From positions 744,001 through 808,000 of the forward strand of contig CAVXGU010000003.1 of assembly GCA_963761615.1 (NCBI GenBank): a DNA stretch of 64,000 nucleotides. The letters run 5' to 3'. The stretch is from CAVXGU01 sp963761615 (GTDB taxonomy: Bacteria; Acidobacteriota; Vicinamibacteria; Vicinamibacterales; CAVVIG01). The translations under genes were made by a program, and so were the position numbers. The notes under the pieces are model-generated. The model searched no databases, had not been told where the DNA came from, and saw only the letters and a program-made list of their open reading frames with translations. Positions 30,001-37,438 of the stretch are shown one piece after another (within the stretch, counting starts at the first letter, position 1; each line of letters starts with the position of its first letter).

Positions 30001-30140
30001 ACCGTCACGCCCGGCAGGATGGCGCCCGAGCTGTCCTTGACGACGCCCGCGATGGCGCTCTGGGCGTGGGCTGCTCCGGGCAGTCCGACCAGCGCGGCAA
30101 GCGCAAACAGCGCCGCTGCCGCGAGTGTCTTCCGTGTCAT
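27066..30140 (-). CDS. Oar-like TonB-dependent receptor 3 (intact)
   Basis: This is an uninterrupted 1024-residue receptor and the best reference for the family here. The signal peptide MTRKTLAAAALFALAALVGL with PGAAHA is cut before Q27. The regulatory-like domain covers about 27-105 and the plug about 115-235, containing TYFTVHGLGAAQTSVLVDGM. The barrel ends IGAVVTW. Loop cysteines are conserved as in the other copies. The ATG at 30140 is preceded by GAGGAGG. The N-terminus and C-terminus match receptors 1 and 2. The block from LYNPSALLTSTLAWTDLNGD to MYDPVSSAVAKAVTEIDSTD is closer to receptors 4-6, so it too looks mosaic. Confidence 0.95.
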   Translation of the reverse strand: MTRKTLAAAALFALAALVGLPGAAHAQSAIAGVVKDSSGAILPGVTVEAASPALIEKTRSVVSDGQGQYKIVDLRPGTYTVTFTLSGFQTFKREGLDLPSNFTATVNANMSVGAIEEAVTVSGASPVVDVQSNMKAQVLSRDVLDAVPTAHTIQSVGQLVVGVTLTAPDVGGSQAMQQTYFTVHGLGAAQTSVLVDGMIVNGLQGDGAIQSYLNDAMTQESVYQTGGGTVDSPTGGVKINLVPREGGNQIHGSLFEGYESSSLQSSNMTDFLSSHGVTSLDKIGKYTDTNGTLGGPLKKDKLWLFGSLRFFIVNKPISSTVVSDGTAAGVAACFANPGSCPQGVDPQHQYSGMARLTWQVSPRNKLGVYMDRIHKVRGAAMSPGYDQTTASVRWNSPLYMTNSIKWSSTVSNKLLIEGGYSSNIERYNNLYAVGVEQPYGSAAWFANAAHNDSLLGTQWIAAPDETGQYPDRYNAQASASYVTGSQNLKVGFQNSWGLFNHRYGANADLRQTYHLGVPYTVTVLDTPVWSAERLHRNLGIYGQDIWTLKRLTVTAGVRWEDVLEGVVGQPATNGRFANLVAYGDFNVPEWKTWSPRTAVVYDLFGNGQTALRFGYNRYQAAATTTFASLYNPSALLTSTLAWTDLNGDDIAQGAPGCTYLTAGCEINFATLPTDFGVRALSSPDPSIKRPYVDQYNVGVTHQILPGVAVSAEWFHDISANIMERNNTLRPGTYANGTVTNASYKAITVFSPIDGTPVTMYDPVSSAVAKAVTEIDSTDPNLKQTYDDMEFNVDARLAHGVRVFGGSATDRTVANTCSSAATNPNFLISIGGVNYCDQSLSGIPWRTQFKLGATVPLPVAGLILSGSYQGLPGYLLGTQALTAGGAGSPNFTAMSGLGSSWSINGKTKYAVCPGNSAAQGCVVGALVAPGLVSSSLSVPIVKPGTEQTPRINQVDFSIAKRVTVGSLKIDPKLDIFNAFNSSAYYSVKSTSFSPTSTAGASAGSYLYPGSILQGRILRIGAVVTW

Positions 30141-30175
30141 TCCATTCCTCCTCATGGAACCCGATTGAACTCTTA

Positions 30176-30219
30176 CCATTCGTGTGCGAATGGATATGTG
30201 ACGTTGTGGTTCACATATC
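30176..30219. promoter_or_regulatory. Two adjacent perfect inverted repeats in the leader of receptor gene 3
   Basis: CCATTCG / CGAATGG (30176-30182 and 30187-30193, 4-base loop) abuts GATATGTGA / TCACATATC (30193-30201 and 30211-30219, 9-base spacer). They lie between the promoter-like element and the start codon, so they could be operators or RNA hairpins. The same pair was not seen in front of the other receptor genes. Confidence 0.55.
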
Positions 30220-30251
30220 AACAGCATCGAATGGATCAAGAAAACGTCAGC

Positions 30252-30280
30252 AAATTACATGTTGTCATTTGCTGTGGCAA
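30252..30280 (-). promoter_or_regulatory. Promoter-like element of receptor gene 3
   Basis: Minus strand: TTGCCA (30280-30275), 17 bases, TAATTT (30257-30252), then GCTGACG. It aligns with the elements in front of receptors 2, 4 and 5. The leader is about 105 bases. Confidence 0.5.
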
Positions 30281-30479
30281 CGCAAGGAAGTCGTAGTTGA
30301 GGCCCCAAATGGCCTGAAAGACGCTGCTTATTCGTGCGATTGGAGGGACGCGCGAAGCTTGGATACTAAATAAGACAACGATAATTAGATGGTGAATATT
30401 AATAATGAAACAGTAATGTTCTGGATCTGATTGGCAAAGGAAGCGACGGACCCGAGCGCGGGGACGTGGCCGAGAAGGA

Positions 30480-30507
30480 CGGGGCGGGCCCGGTTGGACC
30501 CGCCCCG
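30480..30507 (-). terminator. GC hairpin downstream of receptor gene 4
   Basis: CGGGGCGGG (30480-30488) pairs with CCCGCCCCG (30499-30507) around a 10-base loop, 12 bases after the stop. There is no strong T-run on the minus-strand side (CCTTCTC). Confidence 0.55.
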
Positions 30508-30519
30508 GAGGAGCTCAAC

Positions 30520-33500
30520 CTACCAGGTGACGACGGCGCCGATGCGAAGCAGGCGACCGTTCAGGATGCTGCCGGGGTACAGATAGGAGCCCCCCGACAC
30601 ACCTGCCGACGACGTCGCCGAGAACGACGTCGACCTGACCGAGTAGTAGGCGCTCGAGTTGAACAGGTTGAAGATGTCGACTTTGGGATCGATCTTCACC
30701 GACCCGATCGTGACGCGCTTGGCGATCGAGAAGTCGACCTGGTTGATCCGCGGCGTCTGCTCGGTCCCGGGCGGGATGAGCGGGACGCTGAGCGACGAGG
30801 ACACCAGGCCCGGCGCGACGAGCGCGCCGACCTGGCAGCCCTGTGCGGCCGAGTTGCCCGGGCAGACGCTGTACTTCGTCTTGCCGTTGATCGACCAGTA
30901 GCTGCCGAGGCCGCTCATCGCCGTGAAGTTGGGCGACCCGGCGCCGCCGGCCGTCAGAGCCTGCGTCCCGAGGAGGTAGCCCGGCAGCCCCTGGTAGGAG
31001 CCGCTCACGATCACGCCGCCCCACGGGAGGGGCACGGTCGCGCCGAGCTTGAACTGCGTGCGCCAGGGGATGCTGCTCAGCGACTGGTCGCAGTAGTTCA
31101 CGCCGCCAATCGAGATCAGGAAGTTCGGGTTCGTCGCCGCCGAACTGCAGGTATTGGCGACGGTGCGGTCGGTGGCCGAGCCGCCGAAGATCCGCACGCC
31201 GTGCGCCAGCCGCGCATCGACGTTGAACTCGAAGTCGTCGTAGTGCTGCGTGAGGCTCGTGTCCGTGGTGTCGACCTGCTGCACGGCGCGGGCGACGGCG
31301 GCGCTGACCGGGTCGTACATCGTGACCGGTGTGCCGTCGATCGGGCTGAAGACGGTGACGGCCTGATACGACGCGTTGGTCACGGTCCCGTTGGCGTACG
31401 TGCCCGGCTGCAGCACGTTGTTCCGCTCCATGATGTTGGCGCTGATGTCGTGGAACCACTCCGCCGATACCGCCACACCCGGCAGGACCTGGTGCGTTAC
31501 GCCGACGTTGTACTGATCGACGTACGGCCGCTTGATGCCGGGATCCGGACTCGAGAGCGAGCGCACGCCGAAGTCGGTCGGCAGCGTCGAGAAGTTGATC
31601 TCGCAGCCGGCCGTCAGGTACGTGCAGCCCGGTGCGCCCTGCGCGATGTCGTCGCCGTTCAAATCGGTCCACGACAGGCTCTTCGTGATGAGCGCCGATG
31701 GATTGTAGAGCGACGCAAACGTCGTCGTGGCGGCCGCCTGATAGCGGTTGTAGCCGAATCGGAGCGCCGTCTGGCCGTTGCCGAACAGGTCATACACGAC
31801 GGCCGTGCGCGGCGACCAGGTCTTCCACTCGGGCACCGAGAAGTCGCCGTAGGCGGCGACACTCGCGAAGCGGCCGTTGGCCGCCGGCTGGCCCACGACG
31901 GATTCCAGCACGTCCTCCCAGCGCACGCCGGCGGTGACGGTCAGGCGGTTGATCGTCCAGATGTCCTGGCCGTAGATGCCGAGGTTGCGGTTCAGCCGCT
32001 CGGCCGACCAGACCGGCGTGTCGAGCACGGTCACCGTGTAGGGCGCGCCCAGGTGGTAGGTCTGCCGCAGGTCCGCGTTGGCGCGGTACGTGTGGTTGAA
32101 GATGCCCCAGGAGTTCTGGAATCCGACCTTGATATTCTGCGAACCCGTGACGTAGGAGGCCGACGCCTGCGCGTTGTACCGGTCCGGGTACTGGCCCGAC
32201 TCGTCCGGCGCCGCGACCCACTGCGTCCCGAGGAGGCTGTCGTTGTGCGCCGCATTGGCGAACCACGCGGTCGAGCCGTACTGCTGTTCGACGCCGGGGG
32301 CGTACAGGTTGTTGTAGCGCTCGATGTTGCTCGAGTAGCCGCCCTCGATGAGCAGCTTGTTGCTCACCGTCGCCGACCACTTGATCGAGTTGGTCATGTA
32401 GAGCGGCGAGTTCCACCGCACCGAAGCCGTCGTCTGGTCGTAGCCCGGGTTCATGGCCGCCCCGCGGACCTTGTGGATGCGGTCCATGTAGACGCCGAGC
32501 TTGTTGCGGGGGCTCACCTGCCAGGTCAGCCGCGCCATGCCGCTGTACTGGTGCTGCGGGTCCACGCCCTGCGGGCAGGAGGTGGGATCGGCAAAGCAGG
32601 CGGCGATGCCGGCCGGCGTGCCGTCGGAGACGACCGTGCTGGCAATCGGCTTGTCGACGGTGAAGAAGCGGCCCGAGCCGAAGAGCCACAGCGTGTCCTT
32701 CTTCAGTGGACCTCCGAGCGTGAAGTCGGTGTCGCTGTACTTCCCGATCTTGTCGAGCGACGTCACGCCGTGCGAGGTCAGGAAGTCGGTGAAGTTGTCG
32801 GCCTGCAGCGAGGAGCTCTCGTAGCCTTCAAAGAGCGAGCCGTGGATCTGGTTGCCGCCTTCGCGGGGCACCAGGTTGATCTTGACGCCGCCCGTGGGCG
32901 CATCCACCGTGCCGCCGCCGGTCTGATAGACCGACTCCTGGGTCATTGCGTCGTTCAGGTAGCTCTGGATGGCGCCATCCCCCTGGAGACCGTTGACGAT
33001 CATGCCGTCCACGAGGACCGACGTCTGGGCCGCGCCGAGGCCATGGACGGTGAAGTAGGTCTGCTGCATGGCGCGGGAGCCGCCGACGTCGGGCGCCGAG
33101 AGGGTGACGCCGACGACGAGCTGGCCGACCGACTGGATGGTGTGGGCCGTCGGCACCGCATCGAGCACGTCGCGCGAGAGCACCTGCGACTTCATGTTCG
33201 ACTGGACGTCGACCACGGGCGAGGCGCCGGAGACGGTGACGGCCTCTTCGATCGCGCCGACCGACATGTTCGCGTTGACAGTGGCGGTGAAGTTGGCGGG
33301 GAGGCTGAGGCCCTCGCGCTTGAACGTCTGGAAGCCGCTCAGGGTGAACGTGATGGTATAGGTGCCGGGGCGGAGGTCGACGATCTTGTATTGCCCCTGG
33401 CCGTCGCTGACGACCGTGCGGCTCTTCTCGATGAGGGCGGGGCTGGCCGCCTCCACCGTGACACCGGGCAGAATGGCGCCCGAGCTGTCTTTCACCACGC

Positions 33501-33594
33501 CTGCGATGGCGCTCTGCGCATGGGCCGTGCCTGGCAAGGCGACGAGGGCCGTCACTGCCAGCAGCAGCGCCGCTGCGAGACTACTCCTTCTCAT
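30520..33594 (-). CDS. Oar-like TonB-dependent receptor 4 (intact)
   Basis: This is a 1024-residue receptor starting MRRSSLAAALLLAVTALVAL with signal cleavage after GTAHA. It belongs to the second subgroup (receptors 4-6), recognised by SLPANFTATVNAN in the regulatory-like domain, VDAPTGGVKINLV in the plug, and YSDTDFTLGGPLKKD. Conserved loop cysteines occur as in receptor 3, and the barrel ends IGAVVTW. The start codon is 6-7 bases after a perfect AAGGAGGT, giving strong translation initiation. Its loop block YNNLYAPGVEQQYGSTAWFA is shared with receptor 2. Confidence 0.95.
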   Translation of the reverse strand: MRRSSLAAALLLAVTALVALPGTAHAQSAIAGVVKDSSGAILPGVTVEAASPALIEKSRTVVSDGQGQYKIVDLRPGTYTITFTLSGFQTFKREGLSLPANFTATVNANMSVGAIEEAVTVSGASPVVDVQSNMKSQVLSRDVLDAVPTAHTIQSVGQLVVGVTLSAPDVGGSRAMQQTYFTVHGLGAAQTSVLVDGMIVNGLQGDGAIQSYLNDAMTQESVYQTGGGTVDAPTGGVKINLVPREGGNQIHGSLFEGYESSSLQADNFTDFLTSHGVTSLDKIGKYSDTDFTLGGPLKKDTLWLFGSGRFFTVDKPIASTVVSDGTPAGIAACFADPTSCPQGVDPQHQYSGMARLTWQVSPRNKLGVYMDRIHKVRGAAMNPGYDQTTASVRWNSPLYMTNSIKWSATVSNKLLIEGGYSSNIERYNNLYAPGVEQQYGSTAWFANAAHNDSLLGTQWVAAPDESGQYPDRYNAQASASYVTGSQNIKVGFQNSWGIFNHTYRANADLRQTYHLGAPYTVTVLDTPVWSAERLNRNLGIYGQDIWTINRLTVTAGVRWEDVLESVVGQPAANGRFASVAAYGDFSVPEWKTWSPRTAVVYDLFGNGQTALRFGYNRYQAAATTTFASLYNPSALITKSLSWTDLNGDDIAQGAPGCTYLTAGCEINFSTLPTDFGVRSLSSPDPGIKRPYVDQYNVGVTHQVLPGVAVSAEWFHDISANIMERNNVLQPGTYANGTVTNASYQAVTVFSPIDGTPVTMYDPVSAAVARAVQQVDTTDTSLTQHYDDFEFNVDARLAHGVRIFGGSATDRTVANTCSSAATNPNFLISIGGVNYCDQSLSSIPWRTQFKLGATVPLPWGGVIVSGSYQGLPGYLLGTQALTAGGAGSPNFTAMSGLGSYWSINGKTKYSVCPGNSAAQGCQVGALVAPGLVSSSLSVPLIPPGTEQTPRINQVDFSIAKRVTIGSVKIDPKVDIFNLFNSSAYYSVRSTSFSATSSAGVSGGSYLYPGSILNGRLLRIGAVVTW

Positions 33595-33678
33595 TCCCGT
33601 ACCTCCTTCGAAATCAGCGTTCATCCTCCAAGGCGAACGCGCTCGCCATATATAAATGACGAGATACGAAGCATTAGG

Positions 33679-33707
33679 AATCTATGAGTGTCACGGAGCG
33701 CGGTCAA
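33679..33707 (-). promoter_or_regulatory. Promoter-like element of receptor gene 4
   Basis: Minus strand: TTGACC (33707-33702), 17 bases, TAGATT (33684-33679), then CCTAATGC. The leader is about 80 bases and ends in the perfect ribosome site. It is the clearest of the conserved set. Confidence 0.6.
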
Positions 33708-33907
33708 TGACAGGCTGATACAACCTGACGGTGAGAATGTCTTAACTAATCAATATGTGCAACTTATTGAATTTTAATGTCTCGGTTGAATAATACATAA
33801 AGAAATAGTTTGTGTTAATAAGTATATTATAAATCCGCAACGGCTCACTCGAATGCGATTCGGCGAGACTGTCTGTAGCTAAACCGCGACAGTTGAACGA
33901 CTTGAAG

Positions 33908-33944
33908 GCAGAAAGACGGGCCAGATGGCGGCCCGCCTTTCTGC
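33908..33944 (-). terminator. Hairpin downstream of receptor gene 5
   Basis: GCAGAAAGACGGGCC (33908-33922) and GGCCCGCCTTTCTGC (33930-33944) form a 15-bp stem with one mismatch and a 7-base loop, 54 bases after the stop. The minus-strand 3' arm contains the T-rich TCTTTC. Confidence 0.7.
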
Positions 33945-33998
33945 GAGTGGACTGGACGTCCGAGGCAGAGGGGACGTCCAGGGCCCGGTGCCGCCGAC

Positions 33999-36900
33999 CT
34001 ACCAGGTGACGTCGGCGCCGAAGCGGAGGAGCCGGCCGTTGAGGATGTCGCCCGGATACAGGTACGAGCCGGCCGACACGCCGGCGGTCGAGGTCGGCGA
34101 GAACGTCGTCGACCTGACGGAGTAGTACGCGCTCGAGTTGAACAGGTTGAAGATGTCGATCTTCGGGTCGATCTTCAGCCCGCCGATGGTGACGCGCTTG
34201 GCGATCGAGAAATCCACCTGGTTGATCCGCGGCGTCTGTTCCGTGCCCGGGGGCGCGAGGGGAACGCTGAGCCTGGAGGACACGAGCCCCGGCGCCACGA
34301 GGGCGCCGACGGTGCAGCCCTGGGCCGCCGAGTTGCCCGGGCAGACGCTGTAAGTGGTCTTGCCGGTCACGGACCAGTCGGACCCGAGACCGCTCATCGC
34401 CGTGAAGTTCGGGGAGAAGCCGCCGGCAGTCAGGGCCTGGGTGCCGAGCAGGTAGCCCGGCAGCCCCTGGTAGGCACCGCTCAGGATCACGCCGCCCCAG
34501 GGGAGGGGCACGGTGGCGCCAAGCTTCAGCTGCGTGCGCCACGGGATGTTGCTCAACGACTGGTCGCAGTAGTTCACGCCGCCCATCGTGATGAGGAAAT
34601 TCGGGTCGGTCGCCGCCGCGCTGCACGAATTGGCGACGGTGCGGTCGGTGGCCGAGCCGCCGAAGATCCGGACGCCGTGCGGCAGCCGTGCGTCGACGTT
34701 GAACTCGACGTCGTCGTAGACCTGCGACAGATTCGGGTCGGTGCTGTCGACTTCCTGGACCGACCGTGCGACGGCGGCGCTGACGGGGTCGTACATCGTG
34801 ATCGGCGTCCCGTCAATCGGACTGAAGATCGTAATGGGCCGGTACGACGCGTTGGTCACCGTGCCGTTGGCATAGGTGCCGGGCTGGAGGACGTTGTTGC
34901 GCTCCATGATGTTCTTGCTGATGCCGTGGAACCATTCGGCGGAGACGGCGACGCCCGACAGGACCTGGTGGGTCACCCCGACGTTGTACTGGTCCACGTA
35001 CGGTCGCTTGATGCTGGGATCCGGGCTCGAGAGGGACCGCACGCCGAAGTCGGTCGGCAGGGTCGAGAAGTTGATCTCGCAGCCGGCCGTCAGGTAGACA
35101 CAGCCCGGTGCGCCCTGCGCGATGTCGTCGCCGTTGAGGTCCGTCCACGCCAGGGTCTGGGACACGAGCGCCGACGGATTGTAGAGCGAGGCGAACGTCG
35201 TCGTGGCGGCCGCCTGGTAGCGGTTGAAGCCGAAGCGGACGGCGGTCTGGCCATTGCCGAACAGGTCGTAGACCAGCGCGGTGCGCGGCGACCAGGTCTT
35301 CCACTCGGGGACCGAGAAGTCGCCGTAGGCCGCCACGTGCGCGAAGCGCCCGTTCGCGGCGGGCTGACCGACGACCGACTCCAGCACGTCCTCCCAGCGA
35401 ATACCGGCGGTCACCGTGAGGCGCTTGACCGTCCAGATGTCCTGGCCGTAGATGCCGAGGTTGCGGTTCAGCCGCTCGGCCGACCAGATCGGGGAGTCGA
35501 GCACCGTGACGGTGTACGGCGCGCCCTTGTAGTAGGTCTGGCGCAGGTCGGCGTTGGCGCTGTACCAGTGGTTGAAGACGCCCCAGGAGTTCTGGAACCC
35601 GACCTTCATGTTGTGCGAGCCGGTGACGTAGGAGAGCGAGGCCTGCGCGTTGTACCGATCCGGATACTGGCCATTCTGGTCCGCCGCGGCGCCCCAGCGC
35701 GTCCCGTAGACGAGGTCGCTGCGCTCGGCGCCGGCGTACCAGGCCGCCGAGCCGTAGGGCTGCTCGATGCCGACCTGATACAGGTTGTTGTAGCGCTCCA
35801 GGTTGCTCGAATACCCGCCCTCGACGAGCAGGCGGCTGCTGACGGTCGACGACCACTTGACCGAGTTGGTCATGTAGAGCGGCGAGTTCCACCGGACCGA
35901 AGCCGTTGTCTGGTCATAGCCGGGACTCTGCGCGGCGCCGCGGACCTTGTGGATGCGGTCCATGTAGACGCCGAGCTTGTTGCGGGGGCTCACCTGCCAG
36001 GTCAGCCGCGCCATGCCGCTGTACTGGTGCTGTGGGTCGACGCCCTGCGGGCAGGACGTGGGATCGGCAAAGCAGGCGGCGATGCCGGCCGGTGTGCCGT
36101 CGGAGACGACAGTGCTCGAGATGGGCTTGTCGACGATGAAGAAGCGGGCCGAGCCGAAGAGCCAGAGCCGGTCCTTCTTGAGCGGACCGCCGAGCGTGAA
36201 GTCGGTGTCGCTGTACTTCCCGATCTGGTCCAGCGAGGTCACGCCGTGCGACGCCAGGAAGTCACTGAGATTGCTGCTCTGCAGCGAGGAGCTCTCGTAG
36301 CCTTCGAAGAGCGAGCCGTGGATCTGGTTGCCGCCTTCGCGGGGCACCAGGTTGATCTTGACGCCGCCCGTGGGCGCATCCACCGTGCCGCCGCCGGTCT
36401 GATAGACCGACTCCTGGGTCATCGCGTCGTTCAGGTAGCTCTGGACCGAGCCATCCCCCTGCAGACCGTTGGCGATCATGCCGTCGATGAGGACGGACGT
36501 CTGGGCGGAGCCGAGGCCGTGGACGCTGAAGTAGGTCTGCTGCATCGCGCGGGAGCCGCCGACGTCGGGCGCCGAGAGGGTGACGCCGACGACGAGCTGG
36601 CCGACCGACTGGAGCGTGTGGGCCGTGGGGACGGCGTCGAGGACGTCGCGCGAGAGCACCTGGGCCTTGACGTTCGACTGGACGTCGACGACCGGGGACG
36701 CCCCGGAGACGGTGACGGCTTCTTCGATCGCACCGACCGAGAGGTTGGCGTTGACGGTGGCGGTGAAGTTGGCCGGCAGGCTGAGGCCTTCGCGCTTGAA
36801 GGTCTGGAAGCCGCTCAGGGTGAACGTGATGGTGTAGGTGCCGGGGCGGAGGTCGACGATCTTGTATTGCCCCTGCCCGTCGGTCACGACCGAGCGGGTC

Positions 36901-37067
36901 TGCTCGATGAGGGCGGGGCTGGCCGCCTCCACCGTCACGCCGGGCAGAATGGCGCCCGAGCTGTCTTTGACCACGCCCGCGATGGCGCTCTGCGCTTGTG
37001 CCACGGCTGGCAATCCGACCAGGCCCGCTGCCAGCAGCAGCGCCGCTGCGAGACTCCTCCTTCTCAT
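33999..37067 (-). CDS. Oar-like TonB-dependent receptor 5 (intact)
   Basis: This is a 1022-residue receptor starting MRRRSLAAALLLAAGLVGLP with cleavage after AVAQA. It is a second-subgroup member with VVDVQSNVKAQVLSRDVLDA and an altered surface segment YNNLYQVGIEQPYGSAAWYA followed by GAERSDLVYGTRWG, shared only with receptor 6. The carboxy end reads FGADVTW. I start at 37067 because a perfect AAGGAGGT precedes it; the frame is open further upstream but without signal-peptide character. Confidence 0.95.
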   Translation of the reverse strand: MRRRSLAAALLLAAGLVGLPAVAQAQSAIAGVVKDSSGAILPGVTVEAASPALIEQTRSVVTDGQGQYKIVDLRPGTYTITFTLSGFQTFKREGLSLPANFTATVNANLSVGAIEEAVTVSGASPVVDVQSNVKAQVLSRDVLDAVPTAHTLQSVGQLVVGVTLSAPDVGGSRAMQQTYFSVHGLGSAQTSVLIDGMIANGLQGDGSVQSYLNDAMTQESVYQTGGGTVDAPTGGVKINLVPREGGNQIHGSLFEGYESSSLQSSNLSDFLASHGVTSLDQIGKYSDTDFTLGGPLKKDRLWLFGSARFFIVDKPISSTVVSDGTPAGIAACFADPTSCPQGVDPQHQYSGMARLTWQVSPRNKLGVYMDRIHKVRGAAQSPGYDQTTASVRWNSPLYMTNSVKWSSTVSSRLLVEGGYSSNLERYNNLYQVGIEQPYGSAAWYAGAERSDLVYGTRWGAAADQNGQYPDRYNAQASLSYVTGSHNMKVGFQNSWGVFNHWYSANADLRQTYYKGAPYTVTVLDSPIWSAERLNRNLGIYGQDIWTVKRLTVTAGIRWEDVLESVVGQPAANGRFAHVAAYGDFSVPEWKTWSPRTALVYDLFGNGQTAVRFGFNRYQAAATTTFASLYNPSALVSQTLAWTDLNGDDIAQGAPGCVYLTAGCEINFSTLPTDFGVRSLSSPDPSIKRPYVDQYNVGVTHQVLSGVAVSAEWFHGISKNIMERNNVLQPGTYANGTVTNASYRPITIFSPIDGTPITMYDPVSAAVARSVQEVDSTDPNLSQVYDDVEFNVDARLPHGVRIFGGSATDRTVANSCSAAATDPNFLITMGGVNYCDQSLSNIPWRTQLKLGATVPLPWGGVILSGAYQGLPGYLLGTQALTAGGFSPNFTAMSGLGSDWSVTGKTTYSVCPGNSAAQGCTVGALVAPGLVSSRLSVPLAPPGTEQTPRINQVDFSIAKRVTIGGLKIDPKIDIFNLFNSSAYYSVRSTTFSPTSTAGVSAGSYLYPGDILNGRLLRFGADVTW

Positions 37068-37154
37068 TCCCGTACCTCCTTCGAAGTCGTGCTCGTCCCT
37101 CCAAGAGCGAGCGAGCTTGCCATAAGATAAGTGGAAAGGAAATGAAACGTTAGG

Positions 37155-37183
37155 AATGTATAAGGTTGACCAGTGATGGTCAA
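37155..37183 (-). promoter_or_regulatory. Promoter-like element of receptor gene 5
   Basis: Minus strand: TTGACC (37183-37178), 17 bases, TACATT (37160-37155), then CCTAACG. An inverted repeat TTGACC/GGTCAA (37166-37171 and 37178-37183) overlaps the -35 hexamer and may be an operator. Confidence 0.55.
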
Positions 37184-37362
37184 TGACGCAACGGCACAGC
37201 CTCACCCGAACATCAGCTTATCAATATCTATATGTGCATTTTATTGAATCATTACTACTTGATTGAACAGAACGTAAGTAATACATAAGCACGATGAGCT
37301 TGGAGGGCGCGGGCGAAAGTGGCTCACGACACCGAGAGAGGACCGGCTGGGGGGAGCGAAAG

Positions 37363-37390
37363 CGAGGGCGGGTCTCCAGGCCCGCCCTCG
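37363..37390 (-). terminator. GC hairpin downstream of receptor gene 6
   Basis: CGAGGGCGGG (37363-37372) and CCCGCCCTCG (37381-37390) form a perfect 10-bp stem with an 8-base loop, 48 bases after the stop. The minus-strand flank CTTTCGCTCC is only weakly T-rich. Confidence 0.55.
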
Positions 37391-37438
37391 ACGTGATATC
37401 CGGTGGGGCTGCGGCGCGTCGACCGGTAGGGGGATCGC

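Larger units (their letters stand above)
30141..30519. other. Spacer between receptor genes 3 and 4
   Basis: No supported gene lies in these 379 bases. It contains two adjacent perfect dyads (30176-30219) in the leader of receptor 3, its promoter (30252-30280), an A/T-rich stretch (about 30360-30420) and the hairpin downstream of receptor 4 (30480-30507). Confidence 0.6.
33595..33998. other. A/T-rich spacer between receptor genes 4 and 5
   Basis: No gene is supported in these 404 bases. The stretch from about 33725 to 33840 is strikingly A/T-rich for this genome (e.g. ttattgaattttaatgtc and taataagtatattataaat). The promoter of receptor 4 is at 33679-33707 and the hairpin downstream of receptor 5 at 33908-33944. 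Confidence 0.65.
37068..37438. other. A/T-rich spacer between receptor genes 5 and 6
   Basis: No gene is supported. The segment 37205-37295 is A/T-rich and shares words with the spacer upstream of receptor 4 (atcaatat, atgtgca, ttattgaat, taatacataa in the same order), so the two leaders are related. The promoter of receptor 5 is at 37155-37183 and a hairpin is at 37363-37390. Confidence 0.6.

Noticed and set aside
30193..30219. CRP binding site
   Set aside because: The TGTGA and TCACA half-sites are 9 bases apart instead of 6. It is kept only as an unspecified dyad.
30466..33687. A 1073-codon plus-strand open frame opposite receptor gene 4, and similar long frames opposite the other receptors
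   Set aside because: The translation is low-complexity R/G/D/H-rich sequence typical of the antisense of high-GC genes, and the minus strand encodes a clear receptor.
37221..37438. C-terminal extension of receptor 6 to 37221
   Set aside because: It arises from reading past the frameshift at 37565. The extension is low-complexity and enters the A/T-rich spacer, whereas the corrected frame ends in the conserved terminal strand at 37439.
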